Positions 51,846 to 63,083 are shown, numbered from the stretch's first letter. The stretch: 64,000 nucleotides of DNA from Chlorops oryzae (GCA_020466095.1 CM035807.1:60592731-60656730); one strand, 5' to 3'. Program-made: numbers and translations. The notes: generated from the sequence alone by a model not told the origin.

Positions 51846-52599
51846 AAGTATATAGATATATATTTATTTAATCGTTTTGTATATCGCATAATTTATGGCT
51901 GCGATATAGTGGGTTTTGTCAAACGCACTCTAGTAAATGTCATGTGGTCGTTGAACTTGCTTAATTACTTAAAACCATTGCATAAATTTTGGAGATCTGC
52001 AAAAATTTGAGCACAGTGATGCCAACTCCTTGGTACTTTAGCGTCGCACCAAATAAATATTAGCACATTGTGTTCATCTATTAAGCGCTAGCTGTAGCAT
52101 GAAAAGGGCGAAGCTGGCACCACTGTTGAAGCATGCACAGCATTTCATCTAAGTCTTGCGGTACATATATTTAAGTAATGAATTCTAAGTGAAATTGCAT
52201 TTGGAATTGAAACAACATTGTATGGATCGACTATGTATAAAAAATATAATAGTGAAAGTTTAAATGAATACGACTATTTATTTAATTCATTTAATTCACC
52301 CACCCAATTTCAAAACCTTTCCAAAATTTTTGGGACCCACATCAAAGCATCTTCAATGCATATCCAAAAATGAGAAAAAACATTGAAAACAGAAACTCTA
52401 TGTTCGTAAATACTACGGAATACAACCCTTCCATCCTAACCATAGTTTTATTTTCAAGGTAAGCCTACTATTTGACCTCAAGACCTCTACGGTTGCTTGG
52501 CCTAATAAAATATCTATTCGTAGGTATGGAAGTCTAACAAAAAAAACATCAATACATCGTAGTAAGCCTTTGTTTTGAAATTGAAGTTTTAACGATTTT
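51846..52599. other. Unassigned DNA between two mini-me copies
   Basis: About 750 bp of AT-rich sequence with no recognisable coding or repeat. It is inserted, together with both mini-me copies, at one point of the polymerase gene, so it may be the remnant of a further element or filler carried along. Confidence 0.5.
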
Positions 52600-53730
52600 C
52601 TAGACGGAAGTTACATTATTTTCAATTTTTAGGCGTGGCAGTGGGCGGGCTACATAAATTTTTGTTCATACACCTTTCATTCGCCTTGGTCAACCTATGT
52701 TGCGAATTTGAAGCTACTACGCCTTTTAATTCGGAAGTTACGAAAATTTTCTATTTGTGGGCGTGGCAGTGGGCGGGCCACATAAATTTTTTCCCTTCAC
52801 CTTTTATTCGCCTTGGTCAACCTATGTTGCGAATTTGAAGCTTATACGCCTTTTACTTCGGAAGTTACAAAAAATCTTCATTTGTGGGCGTGGCAGGGGG
52901 CGGGCCAGTTAAATTTTTCCCCTACACCTTTTTATTTGCGTTGGCCAACCTATGGCGAATTTGAAGCGTCTACGCCTATAATTCGGAAGTTACGAAAAAT
53001 CTCCATTTGTGGGCGTGGCAGTGGGCGGGCCACATAAATTTTTTCCCTTCACCTTTTATTCGCCTTGGTCAACCTATGTTGCGAATTTGAAGCTTATACG
53101 CCTTTTACTTCGGAAGTTACAAAAAATCTTCATTTGTGGGCGTGGCAGGGGGCGGGCCAGTTAAATTTTTCCCCTACACCTTTCATTTGCCTTGGCCAAC
53201 CTATGTGTCGAATTTGAAGCGTCTACGCCTATTAATTCGGAAGTTACGAAAAATCTCCATTTGTGGGCGTGGCAGTGGGCGGGCCATATACATTTTTTTC
53301 CTACACCTTTCATTTGCCTTGGTCAACCTATGTTGCGAATTTGAAGCTTCTACGCCTTTTACTTCATAAGTTACGATAAGCCCTTGTTTGTGGGCTTATT
53401 TGTGGGCGTGGATCACGGAAGGCGGCGTCCATTTTTCCCAGGATATGTCCCTTTTTGTAGTTTACCAGTACACCAAATATCAATGGAATGTGTTGAGTGG
53501 TTCGCAAGTTACAAGCATTTTACTGAAAACACATTATATTCATTTGTGGGCGTGGCAGTGGGCGGATATCTCCCATTTTTACTTAGGAACATACTCGGAT
53601 CCCGATATACCTGTGTGCCAAATTTCGACTTGATTGGTCCATCCGTTTCGGAGGAGATTCGACCACGGACGGACGGACAGACGGACATGTCTAAATCGAT
53701 TCAGTTTTTGATCCTGATCATTTCTATATA

Positions 53731-55018
53731 TTAGGTGTAGTAAAAAGAAATCCATTATTTTTCTAATAGATGGCGTTATTTATCTGCATCTCGCGTTGTA
53801 TAAGTCCGATCGTGTTGTGCTAGGGGGCATTAGAAAGATGACAGTTCCTACTAAAAAAGCTTTTTTGACACTTTTTTGATTGATTGATTCAGTTTTGTTT
53901 GAGAGCTTGTCAAAGATGGACATCAGCAAAGAGAAAATTCGCTACATTTTACAGTTTTTCTTCGATAAGGGAGAAAACGCAAGCCAGGCGGCTGAAAATG
54001 TGAATAGCGTTTATGGACCTGATACTGTAACAGCCAATCATGCGCAATTTTGGTTTCGTCGATTCCGTTCCGGTAACTTCGATGTCAAGGATGCACCACG
54101 CACTGGAAGGCCAATTGTCGAAAATGTCGATAAAATCATGGAAATTATCGAGTCCGACCGTCATGTTAGCACTGTTTCGATTGCAAAAGAGCTAAAGATT
54201 GCACAAAAAACAGTTTGGAACCATTTGAATAAGGCTGGATACACAAAGAAGCTCGATGTATGGGTGCCACACGAGTTAACGCAAAAAAACCTCATAGACC
54301 GAATTTCCATCTGCGAATCGCTGCTGAACCGCAACAAAATCGACCCATTTCTGAAGCGGTTGGTGACTGGTGATGAAAAGTGGGCCACTTACGACAACGT
54401 CAAGCGAAAACGGTCGTGGTCGAAACACGGTGAACCGGCGGAAACGGTGGCCAAGCCAGGATTGACGGCCAGGAAGGTTTTGCTGTGTGTTTGGTGGGAT
54501 TGGCAGGGAATTATCTACTATGAGCTGCTCCCATACGGCAAAACTCTTAACTCGGAACTCTACTGTCAACAATTGGACCGTCTGAAGGAAGCAATCGCCC
54601 ATAAGCGGCCAGCTTTGGCCAATAGGAGAGGAATTGTGTTCCATCAGGACAACGCCAGGCCACACACATCGATAGTGACTCGCCAGAAGCTCCGGGAGTT
54701 TGGTTGGGAGGTTCTTCTGCATCCACCTTATAGTCCGGACCTGGCACCAAGTGATTACCATCTGTTCCTGTCCATGGCGAACAATTTTGCTGGTGAAACA
54801 TTCGCTTCAAGAGAGGCTTCTGAAATTCGACTGTCTCAAGTTTTTGCTAATAGGAACGAGGGCTTCTATGAGAGAGGCATAATGAAATTACCTTTAAAAT
54901 GGCAACAAGTTATCGAACAAAACGGCGCATATTTGACCTAAATCGGGTCATTCTAACTATCTTAAATAAAGCCCTCAATTTAATGCAAAAATAATGGATT
55001 TCTTTTTACTACACCTAA
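53731..55018 (+). mobile_element. Mariner element c, apparently complete
   Basis: 1,288 bp, with about 32-bp inverted repeats TTAGGTGTAGTAAAAAGAAA... and its reverse complement, flanked by TA on both sides (53,729-53,730 and 55,019-55,020). It carries one intact transposase gene. It is nested in mini-me copy III, inside Polinton copy 2, so it is among the youngest insertions here. Confidence 0.95.
53916..54941 (+). CDS. Mariner transposase, intact (341 aa)
   Basis: Starts MDISKEKIRYILQFFFDKGE; this ATG is preferred over an upstream TTG because it gives the standard family length. The helix-turn-helix region spans about 1-110. The linker has WVPHEL (116-121). The DD34D triad is complete: Asp153 in VTGDEKW, Asp245 in FHQDNARPH and Asp280 in YSPDLAPSDYHLF. 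There are no stops or frameshifts, so it could be active. It excises and inserts the element at TA. By its motifs it is nearer the mellifera/cecropia side of mariner and differs from the other two mariners here. Confidence 0.95.
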   Translation: MDISKEKIRYILQFFFDKGENASQAAENVNSVYGPDTVTANHAQFWFRRFRSGNFDVKDAPRTGRPIVENVDKIMEIIESDRHVSTVSIAKELKIAQKTVWNHLNKAGYTKKLDVWVPHELTQKNLIDRISICESLLNRNKIDPFLKRLVTGDEKWATYDNVKRKRSWSKHGEPAETVAKPGLTARKVLLCVWWDWQGIIYYELLPYGKTLNSELYCQQLDRLKEAIAHKRPALANRRGIVFHQDNARPHTSIVTRQKLREFGWEVLLHPPYSPDLAPSDYHLFLSMANNFAGETFASREASEIRLSQVFANRNEGFYERGIMKLPLKWQQVIEQNGAYLT

Positions 55019-55103
55019 TATATATGTCTATATCTCCGGAGCTTAGTTCTCCCTGTTACAAGATTCGCACAAAACTAATATACCCCGCTTACGCTGGGTA
55101 TAA

Positions 55104-56883
55104 TTATCTCAAAATCACTCTTAGAAAGCGTTCTATGATGAGTATTTTAGTCAATGTAGCTCTTTAACAAAGGTGACTGTTTAAACTTTAAAACTCTAAG
55201 AACTTTTATTAGTTTCATTCCATTCTTAATAAATTGTTGTAGCACTCTGACATAATTTCGTTTATTTGTTAAGTCTGTTATTAGTTTCGATGTCCTTGAA
55301 CCACTAACTTTTTTATTTTCCACACAAAAAGGAAAATCATTATGATAATCATGAATTCCTTGGGGATAATCTAAATCTGTTTCTAAAATATACCCATATG
55401 AAGCTTCTGAATCTATTTCAAAAATATTAAAACTTTCAATGTCTTCTATCCATTGAAATTCTCCAGTAGGTAGGTTCTGAGACATTTCCCAACCATACAA
55501 GTTATTCGCATCTAAGTATACAATATATTCAGATGTTTTGGTGGAATCAAAATCAGGCAAATATTTGTTGTTGGCTTTAGAATGTCGTTTTGAACATTGA
55601 ACAATACCACCTCTGTTTCCTTTTTTAACGAAATTATACATACTTATATCTGTAAATAGTTCGAGTTCTATTTTTGTTGATTTCAACATTGCATCCAAAG
55701 ATAAGCCCGGAAGAGTTATGTATTGACAAGGATCCAAATCAAAGATACTTTTAAATATCTTTCGAAAGTTTTCTAAGATATCGGTTAGGAGAAATACATC
55801 GGTTTTGAAATAGAGAACCATGTAGTCTTCCAATGATTGACAATTTAATGTATTCCATACATTTACAGCATGACTATAGTTCTCAATAGAACACTCACTA
55901 TTATTTAATATGTTGATTATCTTTAAGATATCTTTGAATATAAATATTCATAGGGAAAGACACCCTTTCTTTTAAGTAAAGAAAACTGTTCAGTGTTGGG
56001 ATACATTGATCTGAGTTCGTGAAAATCTTCAGATCGCAAGTTTTAAGCTAAGCTTTCTAAGCTTGCTGTCATGAATCTATTGGAATCTACAAAACGAATT
56101 TCCATGCGTTCATTCTTGAGATTATCCTCCATTGGAGTGTATTTCGATAGTGAAATGTAAAGCTTTTTATTGAGTGGAATTACTCTTATGTCTCCGGGAA
56201 TGGAAGTGGGTTCTTTTACAAACAAATGACAGTCGACGCCGGAAAAAATATGATAGAAAACTGGAATAAATTTCTATAACTGATATTTCAAATTACATTC
56301 TGAATGATCTGCTCCACGAAAATCTCCAGTAAAACGACAGTGATCTGCAACTCGATCATTAGTAAGATCTTCATTACAGATCTGATATATTGAACTCTCC
56401 ACTTAGTTTTTCATTTGCTCTTTTGTAAGAGAATTCATTGGTTTACAAACACTTAAATAATTGCTATAAAGAAATTTACAGTCATTTACTAATTTCTTTC
56501 TTAACACTTCAACACAATCCTCTCCCGTATAGATCCTTAACTTATTCAAACTTTCATAAAATTTAGATTTAATAAAATAAGCGAATGCCATTGGCTTATG
56601 ATGCTTAGTGCTTACAACTTTCTTCGATTCTTTAATATTTATATTTTCCAAAATGCACTCAAAATCGGCGTAAATAACAAAAGGTAAATCTAGTTGCTTT
56701 TTTTGAGCACGAAACTGTAGAATTTTATTGTCCTCGTCTGGCAGCTTTGTTACGACATGATTACATGCCAATTTATGAGCTTCTAATCGTTCCTTGGATA
56801 AGGTGTATTGAAGACAGCCATGACAGAGATGTTTCATTCTGTGATTTGCAGAAAGTTGAGAGCTGATTAATCTACAAGAATAA
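55104..56883 (-). pseudogene. Polinton copy 2 polymerase B fragment (exonuclease and motif A)
   Basis: Matches 25,229-27,045 of copy 1. It includes the Exo III block and motif A in the open piece 55,147-55,833 (YFKTDVFLLTDILENFRK; YLDANNLYGWEMSQ) and the Exo I region in 56,403-56,837 (FVIYADFECILENI). Stops and deletions occur between about 55,835 and 56,400. It retains a sense codon where copy 1 has its TAA. The N-terminal zinc-finger part is missing. Confidence 0.9.
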
Positions 56884-57106
56884 AATAAAAAAATAAAAAA
56901 AAAATTTAATTAATAAAGATATATATTCTGGGTTACCAACCTTGAAATGTTTTTAATCCATTTATAATGCGTTTACTTTGACGCGCTCGTCAAATGGAAA
57001 ATTTCAAAATTTTAATTTAAAGTTTTAAGTACTTAGTTTGTGATGACCTACATTTTCTTAAGTATTGAATAGTTTATTTTTTTCCATTTTGCAGTTGTAG
57101 TCTCTA

Positions 57107-57330
57107 AGTCGAACCCAAATTAAATTTTCTAGCCATTAGTCAGAAATGAATCGATATTAATTTTATTTTGTAGATCATAAGTCAGACCGAATTAAATTCC
57201 TTCTAGCTGTAAGTCGTAAAGAAATTTAATATTTTGTTTTTCCTAGAGCATAAGTAAAAATCGAATTAAATTTTTTTTCCTAGCTGTAAGTTTTAAATGA
57301 AATGATAGTATTTCGTTTTCTTATATCATA
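57107..57330. repeat. AT-rich tandem repeat, three 73-78 bp units
   Basis: Diverged units begin AGTCGAACC, AGTCAGACC and AGTAAAAATCG at 57,107, 57,180 and 57,253. Each holds an AATTAAATT core and ends ATCATAAG or a close variant. The surrounding 56,884-57,390 is AT-rich with no gene. Confidence 0.75.
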
Positions 57331-57594
57331 AGGCGACCCACATAATTTATATTTTTTTTAGTGTTCTATAAATTTCAATTAGGAAGCTTTGTTTGCATAG
57401 TAGGAATCCCGACAATACACCGTGCGTGGGCCCCATAAGCTCATGTGACAGCAACAATCGATCTATATATCGATTTACTACGCGCAACACCATACCAACG
57501 TCAGCGGTTGAAACGAGATAAAAAGCGTGAAGAGTGCTTGCCGTGAGTCAATTGTATTTTTCTCGCGACCAAAGCACATCGTACGATTAGACAA

Positions 57595-57774
57595 GCGCAG
57601 CAACGACTAAGCCGAAGACGGAAAGCTGTTAACTTCATCACCGCAACGACACACACAAGCAACCGACGCCGACGCAAAGCATAGTGCGCAGCAACGACTA
57701 CGCCGAAGACGGAAAGCTGTTAATTTTATCACCGCAACCACACACAAGCAACCGACGCCAGCTCAAAGCATAGT
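57595..57774. repeat. Tandem repeat, two units of about 90 bp (inside LTR)
   Basis: Units start GCGCAGCAACGACTA at 57,595 and 57,686 and run to CAAAGCATAGT. A third partial unit begins at 57,775. Confidence 0.9.
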
Positions 57775-57799
57775 GCGCAGAGGGGTGGGTATACTCGCG

Positions 57800-58310
57800 T
57801 GCTTGGTAAGCTACACGTGTTTTTCCGTAGTGTTTTTTCCTCGCCATTCATTTGTGTTTATCGTCGACACTTTCATTTACCGTACCCGTGCAATGTTCGG
57901 TCTATATCCTCTTTGCACGTGTACACCTCATTCATAGACATTTTTGCATCGACATTCGACATTTTCATTGACAGTACTCGTGCAATGCTCGGTTTATATC
58001 CTCTTTGCACGTGTTCACCTCATTCAAAGACATTTTTGCATCGACATTTGACACTTTCATTGTCAGTACTCGTGCACTGTTCGGTCTATATCCTCTTTGC
58101 ACGTGTACATCTCGTTCATAGACCTTCGTAGACATTTCGCAGAGACACTTGACCCCCCTCATCGACAATAATCGTACAACGTATCCTCTTTACACGTGTA
58201 CATCACATTGGTAGAACTTGGCACTGACCTTCGACAATTTCCATCGACGAAATTCGTGCAATGTTCGGTCTATATCCTCTTTGCACGGGTACAGAGCATT
58301 CGTCGACCTT
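57800..58310. repeat. 92-bp tandem repeat, about five units (inside LTR)
   Basis: The core GTGCAATGTTCGGTCTATAT followed by CCTCTTTGCACGTGTAC recurs at 57,888, 57,980 and 58,072, then in more diverged form near 58,170 and 58,256. The spacing is 92 bp for the first three. Each unit has a TATA-like and a CACGTG E-box-like element. Confidence 0.9.
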
Positions 58311-58759
58311 TTGAAGTGACATACGACTATACGCAGTTTTTTTTTGGTTCACGGGCGGCTCAAAGTTAGTTTTAGTTTCGCTGTTTGTCTACCCAAGCTG
58401 GGAGGTACCGTACCCGGCAAACGTCACACACGGCAAACTTCGGACCTGGCAAACGTCACGCACGGTGAACATTTCGTAGTTCTTTCCTTTCGAATTAAGC
58501 CCCAGGTACATAACGAATAGGTCGAGCTGTATTTGAGAGTATTTAAGAGTAGGAGTTAAGATAAGGGAACAAAGTAAATAATATCTTCGTGTAACCTTGC
58601 CAACTTGCTGCCTTAAAGAAGCACCTCCTCTCTTTTATAAATAAACATCTACTTGTAACGTCTACGTCGTGATCCTTCTATTATAAATAATTGTAAGAAC
58701 TGGATTCTGGTCACTCGGCTGAGTAAGTACCCCGGCATATACGAAAAGAGTCCATTACA

Positions 58760-59089
58760 ATGGCGCCCGAGCAGAGACTCACAACAGACAAAAATCAAGA
58801 GAGTGGCAAGGGACAACAAGGTGATAGTACAGGACAGACTTCGACCTCTGAGGTCCAGCATATTTCTAGTGGTACAAGCAAAGATACCCTCGAAGTCCCA
58901 AAACAAAAAACAAAGTTACACTTTGGGTGGATATATAAAGTACGAAAGGAAGACTTGATCTTATATTGCGAGGAGTTTGGGTTAGATTCATCTGGGACCC
59001 TAGACAAGCTTCGTCAACGTTTTTCCACTTTCATTAGTGACTCACCTTCTCGGGGATTACCACCTTGTCACGGTGAGGAGGCTCAGTAA
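58760..59089 (+). pseudogene. Gag N-terminus of the long-LTR element, truncated
   Basis: 109-aa frame: MAPEQRLTTDKNQESGKG, a polar Ser/Thr/Gln stretch, then a SAP-like helix-extension-helix (VRKEDLILYCEEFGLDSS then LDKLRQRFSTF) at residues 60-95. Homology to gag is lost near 59,045, where sequence of another element begins, so the last residues belong to the junction. The first ATG overlaps the primer-binding site, which is unusual, and a later start may be used. Confidence 0.6.
58761..58778 (+). promoter_or_regulatory. Primer-binding site (tRNA-Lys type) after the long LTR
   Basis: TGGCGCCCGAGCAGAGAC, 16 of 18 to the classic tRNA-Lys site, one base after the LTR-ending CATTACA. Confidence 0.75.
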
Positions 59090-59323
59090 ATGCGATGAAC
59101 CTTCGAGCGATGCCGGCAGGTACACCCATATCGGCAAGGTCGTTAGGGGAGCACGGAAGCTAAGAATAAGCCAGGCGAGACGGGAACACTCCGCCATTGT
59201 CTAGCATGAGGACGAATAAACTAAAGCCTTTCCCCGATAATCACTTTAATTGTGAAAATCAAATTTAACGATCTGGAACAGACGCACTGGTGCTAGTGGA
59301 TGTGTCATTGTGGGACCTGAGAA
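59090..59323 (+). other. Possible 5' leader of non-LTR E2
   Basis: No coding frame. A hairpin CCTTCT.../AGGAGG enclosing CACC/GGTG lies at about 59,045-59,080. The segment may be the 5' UTR of the DUF4780-type non-LTR element that continues after the nested mariner (60,613-60,874). This is inference from position only. Confidence 0.35.
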
Positions 59324-60612
59324 ACAGGTTGGCTGATAAGTCCCCGGTCTGACACATAGATGGCGTCGCTAGCATAAAATGCATATTATTTTTATATAGT
59401 GGCAACCTTCAAATGATTCGTGTCAAAATTTGACGTCTGTAAGTCAATTAGTTTGTGAGATAGAGCGTCTTTTGTGAAGCAACTTTTGTTATTGTGAAAA
59501 AAATGGAAAAAAAAGGAATTTCGTGTTTTGATAAAATACTGTTTTCTGAAGGGAAAAAATACAGTGGAAGCAAAAACTTGGCTTGATAATGAGTTTCCGG
59601 ACTCTGCCCCAGGAAAATCAACAATAATTGATTGGTATGCAAAATTCAAGCGCGGTGAAATAAGCACGGAGGACGGTGAACGCAGTGGACGCCCGAAAGA
59701 GGTGGTTACCGACGAAAACAAAAAAATTCACAAAATGATTTTGAATGACCGTAAAATGAAGTTGATCGAGATAGCAGAGGCCTTAAAGATATCAAAGGAA
59801 CGTGTTGGTCATATCATTCATCAATATTTGGATATGAAAAAGCTCTGTGCAAAATGGGTGCCGCGCGAGCTTACATTTGACCAAAAACAACAACGTGTTG
59901 ATGATTCTGGGCGGTGTTTACAGCTGTTAACTCGCAATACACCCGAGTTTTTGCGTCGATATGTGACAATGGATGAAACATGGCTCTATCACTACACTCC
60001 TGAGTCCAATCGACAGTCGGCTGAGTGGACAGCGATCGGTGAACCGTCTCCGAAGCGTGGAAAGACTCAAAAGTCCGCTGGCAAAGTAATGGCCTCTGTT
60101 TTTTGGGATGGGCATGGAATAATTTTTATCGATTATTTTGAGAAGGGAAAAACCATCAACAGTGACTATTATATGTCGTTATTGGAGCGTTTGAAGGTCG
60201 AAATCGCGGCAAAACGGCCCCATATGAAGAAGAAAAGTGTTGTTCCACCAAGACAACGCACCGTGCCACAAGTCGTTGAGAACGATGGCAAAAATTCATG
60301 TATTAGGCTTCGAATTGCTTCCCTTCCCACCGTATTCCCCAGATCTGGCCCCCAGCGACTTTTTCTTGTTCTCAGAACTCAAAAGGATGCTCGCAGGGAA
60401 AAAATTTGGCTGCAATGAAGAGGTGATCCCCGAAACTGAGGCCTATTTTGAGGCAAAACCGAAGGAGTACTACCAAAATGGTATCAAAAAATTGGAAGGT
60501 CGTTATAATCGTTGTATCGCTCTTGAAGGGAACTATGTTGAATAATAAAAACGAATTTTGACAAAAAAATTTGTTTTTCTTTGTTAGACCGGGGACTTAT
60601 CAGCCAACCTGT
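59324..60612 (+). mobile_element. Mariner element b (TIR ACAGGTTGGCTGATAAG)
   Basis: Same inverted repeats as element a, opposite orientation, 1,289 bp. The right flank has TA (60,613-60,614) but the left flank reads AA, so one duplication has mutated. It is very similar to element a over its length. Confidence 0.9.
59503..60545 (+). pseudogene. Mariner transposase, frameshifted (element b)
   Basis: The ATG at about 59,503 is followed by an extended A run that shifts frame. The open stretch 59,528-60,418 encodes KYCFLKGKNTVEAKTWLDNE, WVPRELTFDQ and YVTMDETWLYHY (first Asp). A second shift near 60,230 moves to the frame with LFHQDNAPCHKS (second Asp) and YSPDLAPSDFFLF (third Asp), ending GNYVE at 60,545. 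All three catalytic Asp codons survive but not in one frame. Confidence 0.9.
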
Positions 60613-60874
60613 TAGATGGGGTGAACTCCCAGCGAAATGGCTCCTGCGCTAATGTCACATCTGCCTCCGTCCCGTTAAAACCTTGGCAGGCCTCAGAATA
60701 CGTTCAAAACTCGTCGCCACAGTGTGTGGCCGTGTGGGTTTAGTTGACATCGTCCTAATTAGCACCTGATCCGGCTCTGAGCACACGTCCCTGCTTGCAA
60801 AGATAACAATGGGATCGTGAAGGGTGACCACACAACGAGTGGAGATAGCGGTTCTGAGTGGGTACCCCTTTTGA
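60613..60874 (+). other. Leader region of non-LTR E2, no gene
   Basis: Between the mariner and the E2 ORF1 start. It is GC-richer than the surroundings and has no supported frame; it probably belongs to the E2 5' UTR. Confidence 0.4.
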
Positions 60875-62319
60875 ATGGACAAAGCGACCAACAAACAACA
60901 ACAACAACAAAAAACAAACAAACCCAACCCATCTGGGGGGCCACAAAAACCTTCGGGTTCAACTTCCACTGGACCATCCAACCCATCAGGGGGACCGTCC
61001 AAGAGAGTTTCCAACTCCAACCAGACGGGGGGTAAGAAACTTATCCGACAGGGTGCTGCTCAGCCCAGTCAGTCGCCGAAAACTTCAGGCGGCAATGTGA
61101 AATCGAAAGACCCTAAAATGGGTGATGCATCAGGGCCAAGCACCAGTAGATCCTCGACTTTAATGTCTGATCGATCAGCTGCTAAGGTCCATACGAACGC
61201 CTCAGCTTCAGGCGCCAAAGTGGCCAACCTATCAACGCAGGCTTACCGCACCAGGAGGTCTGCGAGTAGAATAATAGGCTCGAAAGGACCCCCCCGGAGC
61301 AACTTACGGAGGATAAAAAACCGCTGGAATGGGCTCGTTCGAGTGTTGCCACACCACCTGCGCAGCTCCAGGGACCAGCCCAGAAACGTCAACGTTCAGG
61401 CGAGACGCTTCCACCTCCAATACTACAAGGGATCAAAAGGCCTAGATTGATACCAAATAGGCCTAAGATCAACCGTCCTTTTAGCGAGCTTGCAAAGGAA
61501 AGTCTTATGTGGGCAGTTATAGACGGCAGTAGCAGTGACGGCACAATTTCTCCGGTCAACTAGAAAAAGGTGGAGCTGGCTCTGTTACGCGTCTACAAAG
61601 ATTTAGTTCTTGCCAACGCCGACCCGTCTCCTGTATGTAGAGAGGCAGGCTGGCATCAGGGGCATGTAAAGCTAATCGCATGCGGAGATCAACGATCGGC
61701 GGATCTCTTCAAAATTGTGGTGTCCAAACTTGGGGAAATCTGGCCGGGAGCGAAGCTTTCGGCGGTCACTAAAGACCAGATTCCCAACTGACCGAGATCC
61801 AAGGCGTGGATCCCATTGGAACCATCCTCTCCGGAGGAAGTTACTGAGCTGCTTTAGATCAGCAACTACAACCTTTCAACACACGATTGGAAGGTCGTCA
61901 AATTGAGCGAGCCAAGTGGCAGTACCAGGCAGGCGCTCATTATACTAAACGAAGAGTCAATTGCTCCCATCGAAGCTGCGAAGGGGGTAATTAACTTCGG
62001 ATTTGGCTCTACCACCCTTCGTATCTACAAGGGTGATAAACCAGGAGCCAACTCAAGCGGCCCATCAGACTCCACTGCTGTTGAACAGGGAGTTGGTAAG
62101 GATACTGCTCAGATTGAGGGCATCAGGGATGGAGATCATATGTCCACTAATGACACCTGCAGCGTGGCCTCCACGATTGATCTAGCAGGAGGCCTCTTCA
62201 TTCTTGCACTGGAGACAGAACAAGAAGAAGATGGCCCTCTGTCAGACGAGGAGGACCATAACCGCACGGTCATAAACCCTATCACAGGAAATGAAAATGG
62301 TAAAGGTTCTGCAAATTAA
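60875..62319 (+). pseudogene. Non-LTR E2, ORF1 with DUF4780-like domain, broken
   Basis: Starts MDKATNKQQQQQKTNKPNPS with NPSGG repeats and a basic Ser/Lys stretch to AYRTRRSASRII (60,875-61,450). The frame then shifts. The DUF4780-like part reads SLMWAVIDGSSSDGTISP, VCREAGWHQGHVKLIACGDQRS and WPGAKLSAVTKDQIPN, with TAG or TGA stops at about 61,561, 61,789 and 61,855. An acidic tail ends NENGKGSAN at 62,319. It aligns with E1 throughout and overlaps the ORF2 start by 29 bases. Confidence 0.75.
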
Positions 62320-62778
62320 CCTTCACCACTCAAAAGCTGCCTCTGCAGCCCTAATCCTCCGTCTCATGGCAAAAGCGGAGGACATCTACCTTATCCAGGA
62401 ACCCTGGGTAGTCCACAACAAGGTGTGTGGGCTTAACACCAAGGGGTACACTGTGATATCCCCCAGTGCAGGTAAGCAACGCTCTTGCATTATTATTAAG
62501 AACAGTCTTAATCCATTGGTCCTATCAAGGTTCTGTGATGGGGATATGGTGACGATCGCTACCCATTTAGGGGGATCGTCACTATGGATAAGCTCTTGCT
62601 ACATGGCGCACGACCAGGGGTCAACTCCTCCATGCGACCTCTTAAAGACCTTGATGTCGGAGGCTAACAGACACCGTACGACGGTGATCATCGGCGCGGA
62701 TGCCAACGCGCACCATCACATTTGGGGCAGTTCGGACATCAATGTGCGGGGTGAGTCACTTTTTGATTTTATATTAAG
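62291..62778 (+). pseudogene. Non-LTR E2, ORF2 endonuclease start, truncated
   Basis: MKMVKVLQINLHHSKAASAA, YLIQEPWVV, SSCYMAHDQGS and VIIGADANAHHHIWGSSD, then GESLFDFILS, an apurinic-type endonuclease N-terminal half. It is cut at 62,778 by the LTR of a gypsy element, so the catalytic C-terminal part and RT are absent from the window. Confidence 0.85.
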
Positions 62779-62920
62779 TGTGCTATCTTGGCTGTCGGTT
62801 AAACAGGAAGTGCCTTTATTGGTTTTCATTTATCGATTGTGCTTCACAACATATGACCTTAAGCGGTATCTACACTATTAATCTTAGGCGGTATATACAT
62901 TAATCTGATACTCAACAACA
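62779..62920 (-). repeat. Short 3' LTR of a Ty3/gypsy element
   Basis: On the minus strand it begins TGTTGTTGAGTATCAG, just after a purine run GAGAAAAG (the likely polypurine tract, about 62,921-62,930). It contains AATAAAGG and ends GATAGCACA at the junction with E2. Length about 142 bp. The other LTR lies outside the window. Confidence 0.6.
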
Positions 62921-63083
62921 CTTTTCTCTAAAGAGTTGCTGACACAAAGTTTAACAACTTGACTAATCAAATAATTCAATAATTAAATGCATCATAATTT
63001 CTAAAATTCATAATTCAATTTCATAAATTCGATAGTTCAATAACTTTACATTATCTTATGTGTAGATACAAATAGAATAACAA
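62921..63083 (-). other. Gypsy element 3' untranslated DNA
   Basis: AT-rich non-coding sequence between the integrase stop and the LTR. No env-like frame is visible. Confidence 0.6.

Larger units (their letters stand above)
52600..55103 (+). mobile_element. mini-me/DINE-1-like element, copy III (with nested mariner)
   Basis: Lacks the usual 5' hairpin but has about six to seven tandem units with GTGGGCGTGGCAG (about 52,630-53,390), the conserved block with CAATGGAATGTGTTGAGTGG, and a short (GTCY)n run at 53,664-53,688. The 3' hairpin ends at about 55,103. A mariner splits its AT-rich region at 53,731-55,018. The array is longer than in copies I and II. Confidence 0.75.
36627..56883. mobile_element. 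Truncated, rearranged Polinton copy 2 (with nested elements)
   Basis: Gene order follows copy 1 from inside the left inverted repeat (matching 15,117 onward) to partway through polymerase (matching about 27,045), but without the terminal 380 bp on the left or the right end. It is interrupted by BEL/Pao (40,615-47,760), two hAT-like ends with an internal inversion (48,918-50,756) and mini-me copies with a mariner (50,931-55,103). BIR, ATPase and protease regions are missing. It is close to copy 1 in sequence, so the two belong to one family. Confidence 0.88.
57390..58759 (+). repeat. Long 5' LTR of an Osvaldo/Ulysses-like Ty3/gypsy element
   Basis: Ends CCATTACA immediately before a tRNA-Lys-type primer-binding site and a gag start, so it is a 5' LTR of more than 1 kb. 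The start is uncertain; a TG at about 57,390 is possible. It contains a TATATATCGATT box near 57,465, AATAAA at about 58,641 and two internal tandem arrays. Osvaldo and Ulysses elements of flies are known for long LTRs with a tRNA-Lys site. No 3' LTR is in the window. Confidence 0.6.

Noticed and set aside
54276..54761. Long minus-strand frame across the intact mariner
   Set aside because: Antisense shadow of the transposase gene, which has full catalytic motifs on the plus strand.
59045..59110. Possible HDV-like self-cleaving ribozyme at the 5' end of non-LTR E2
   Set aside because: A nice hairpin is present, but I could not find the 3' strand of a P1 helix or the catalytic core needed for the double pseudoknot.
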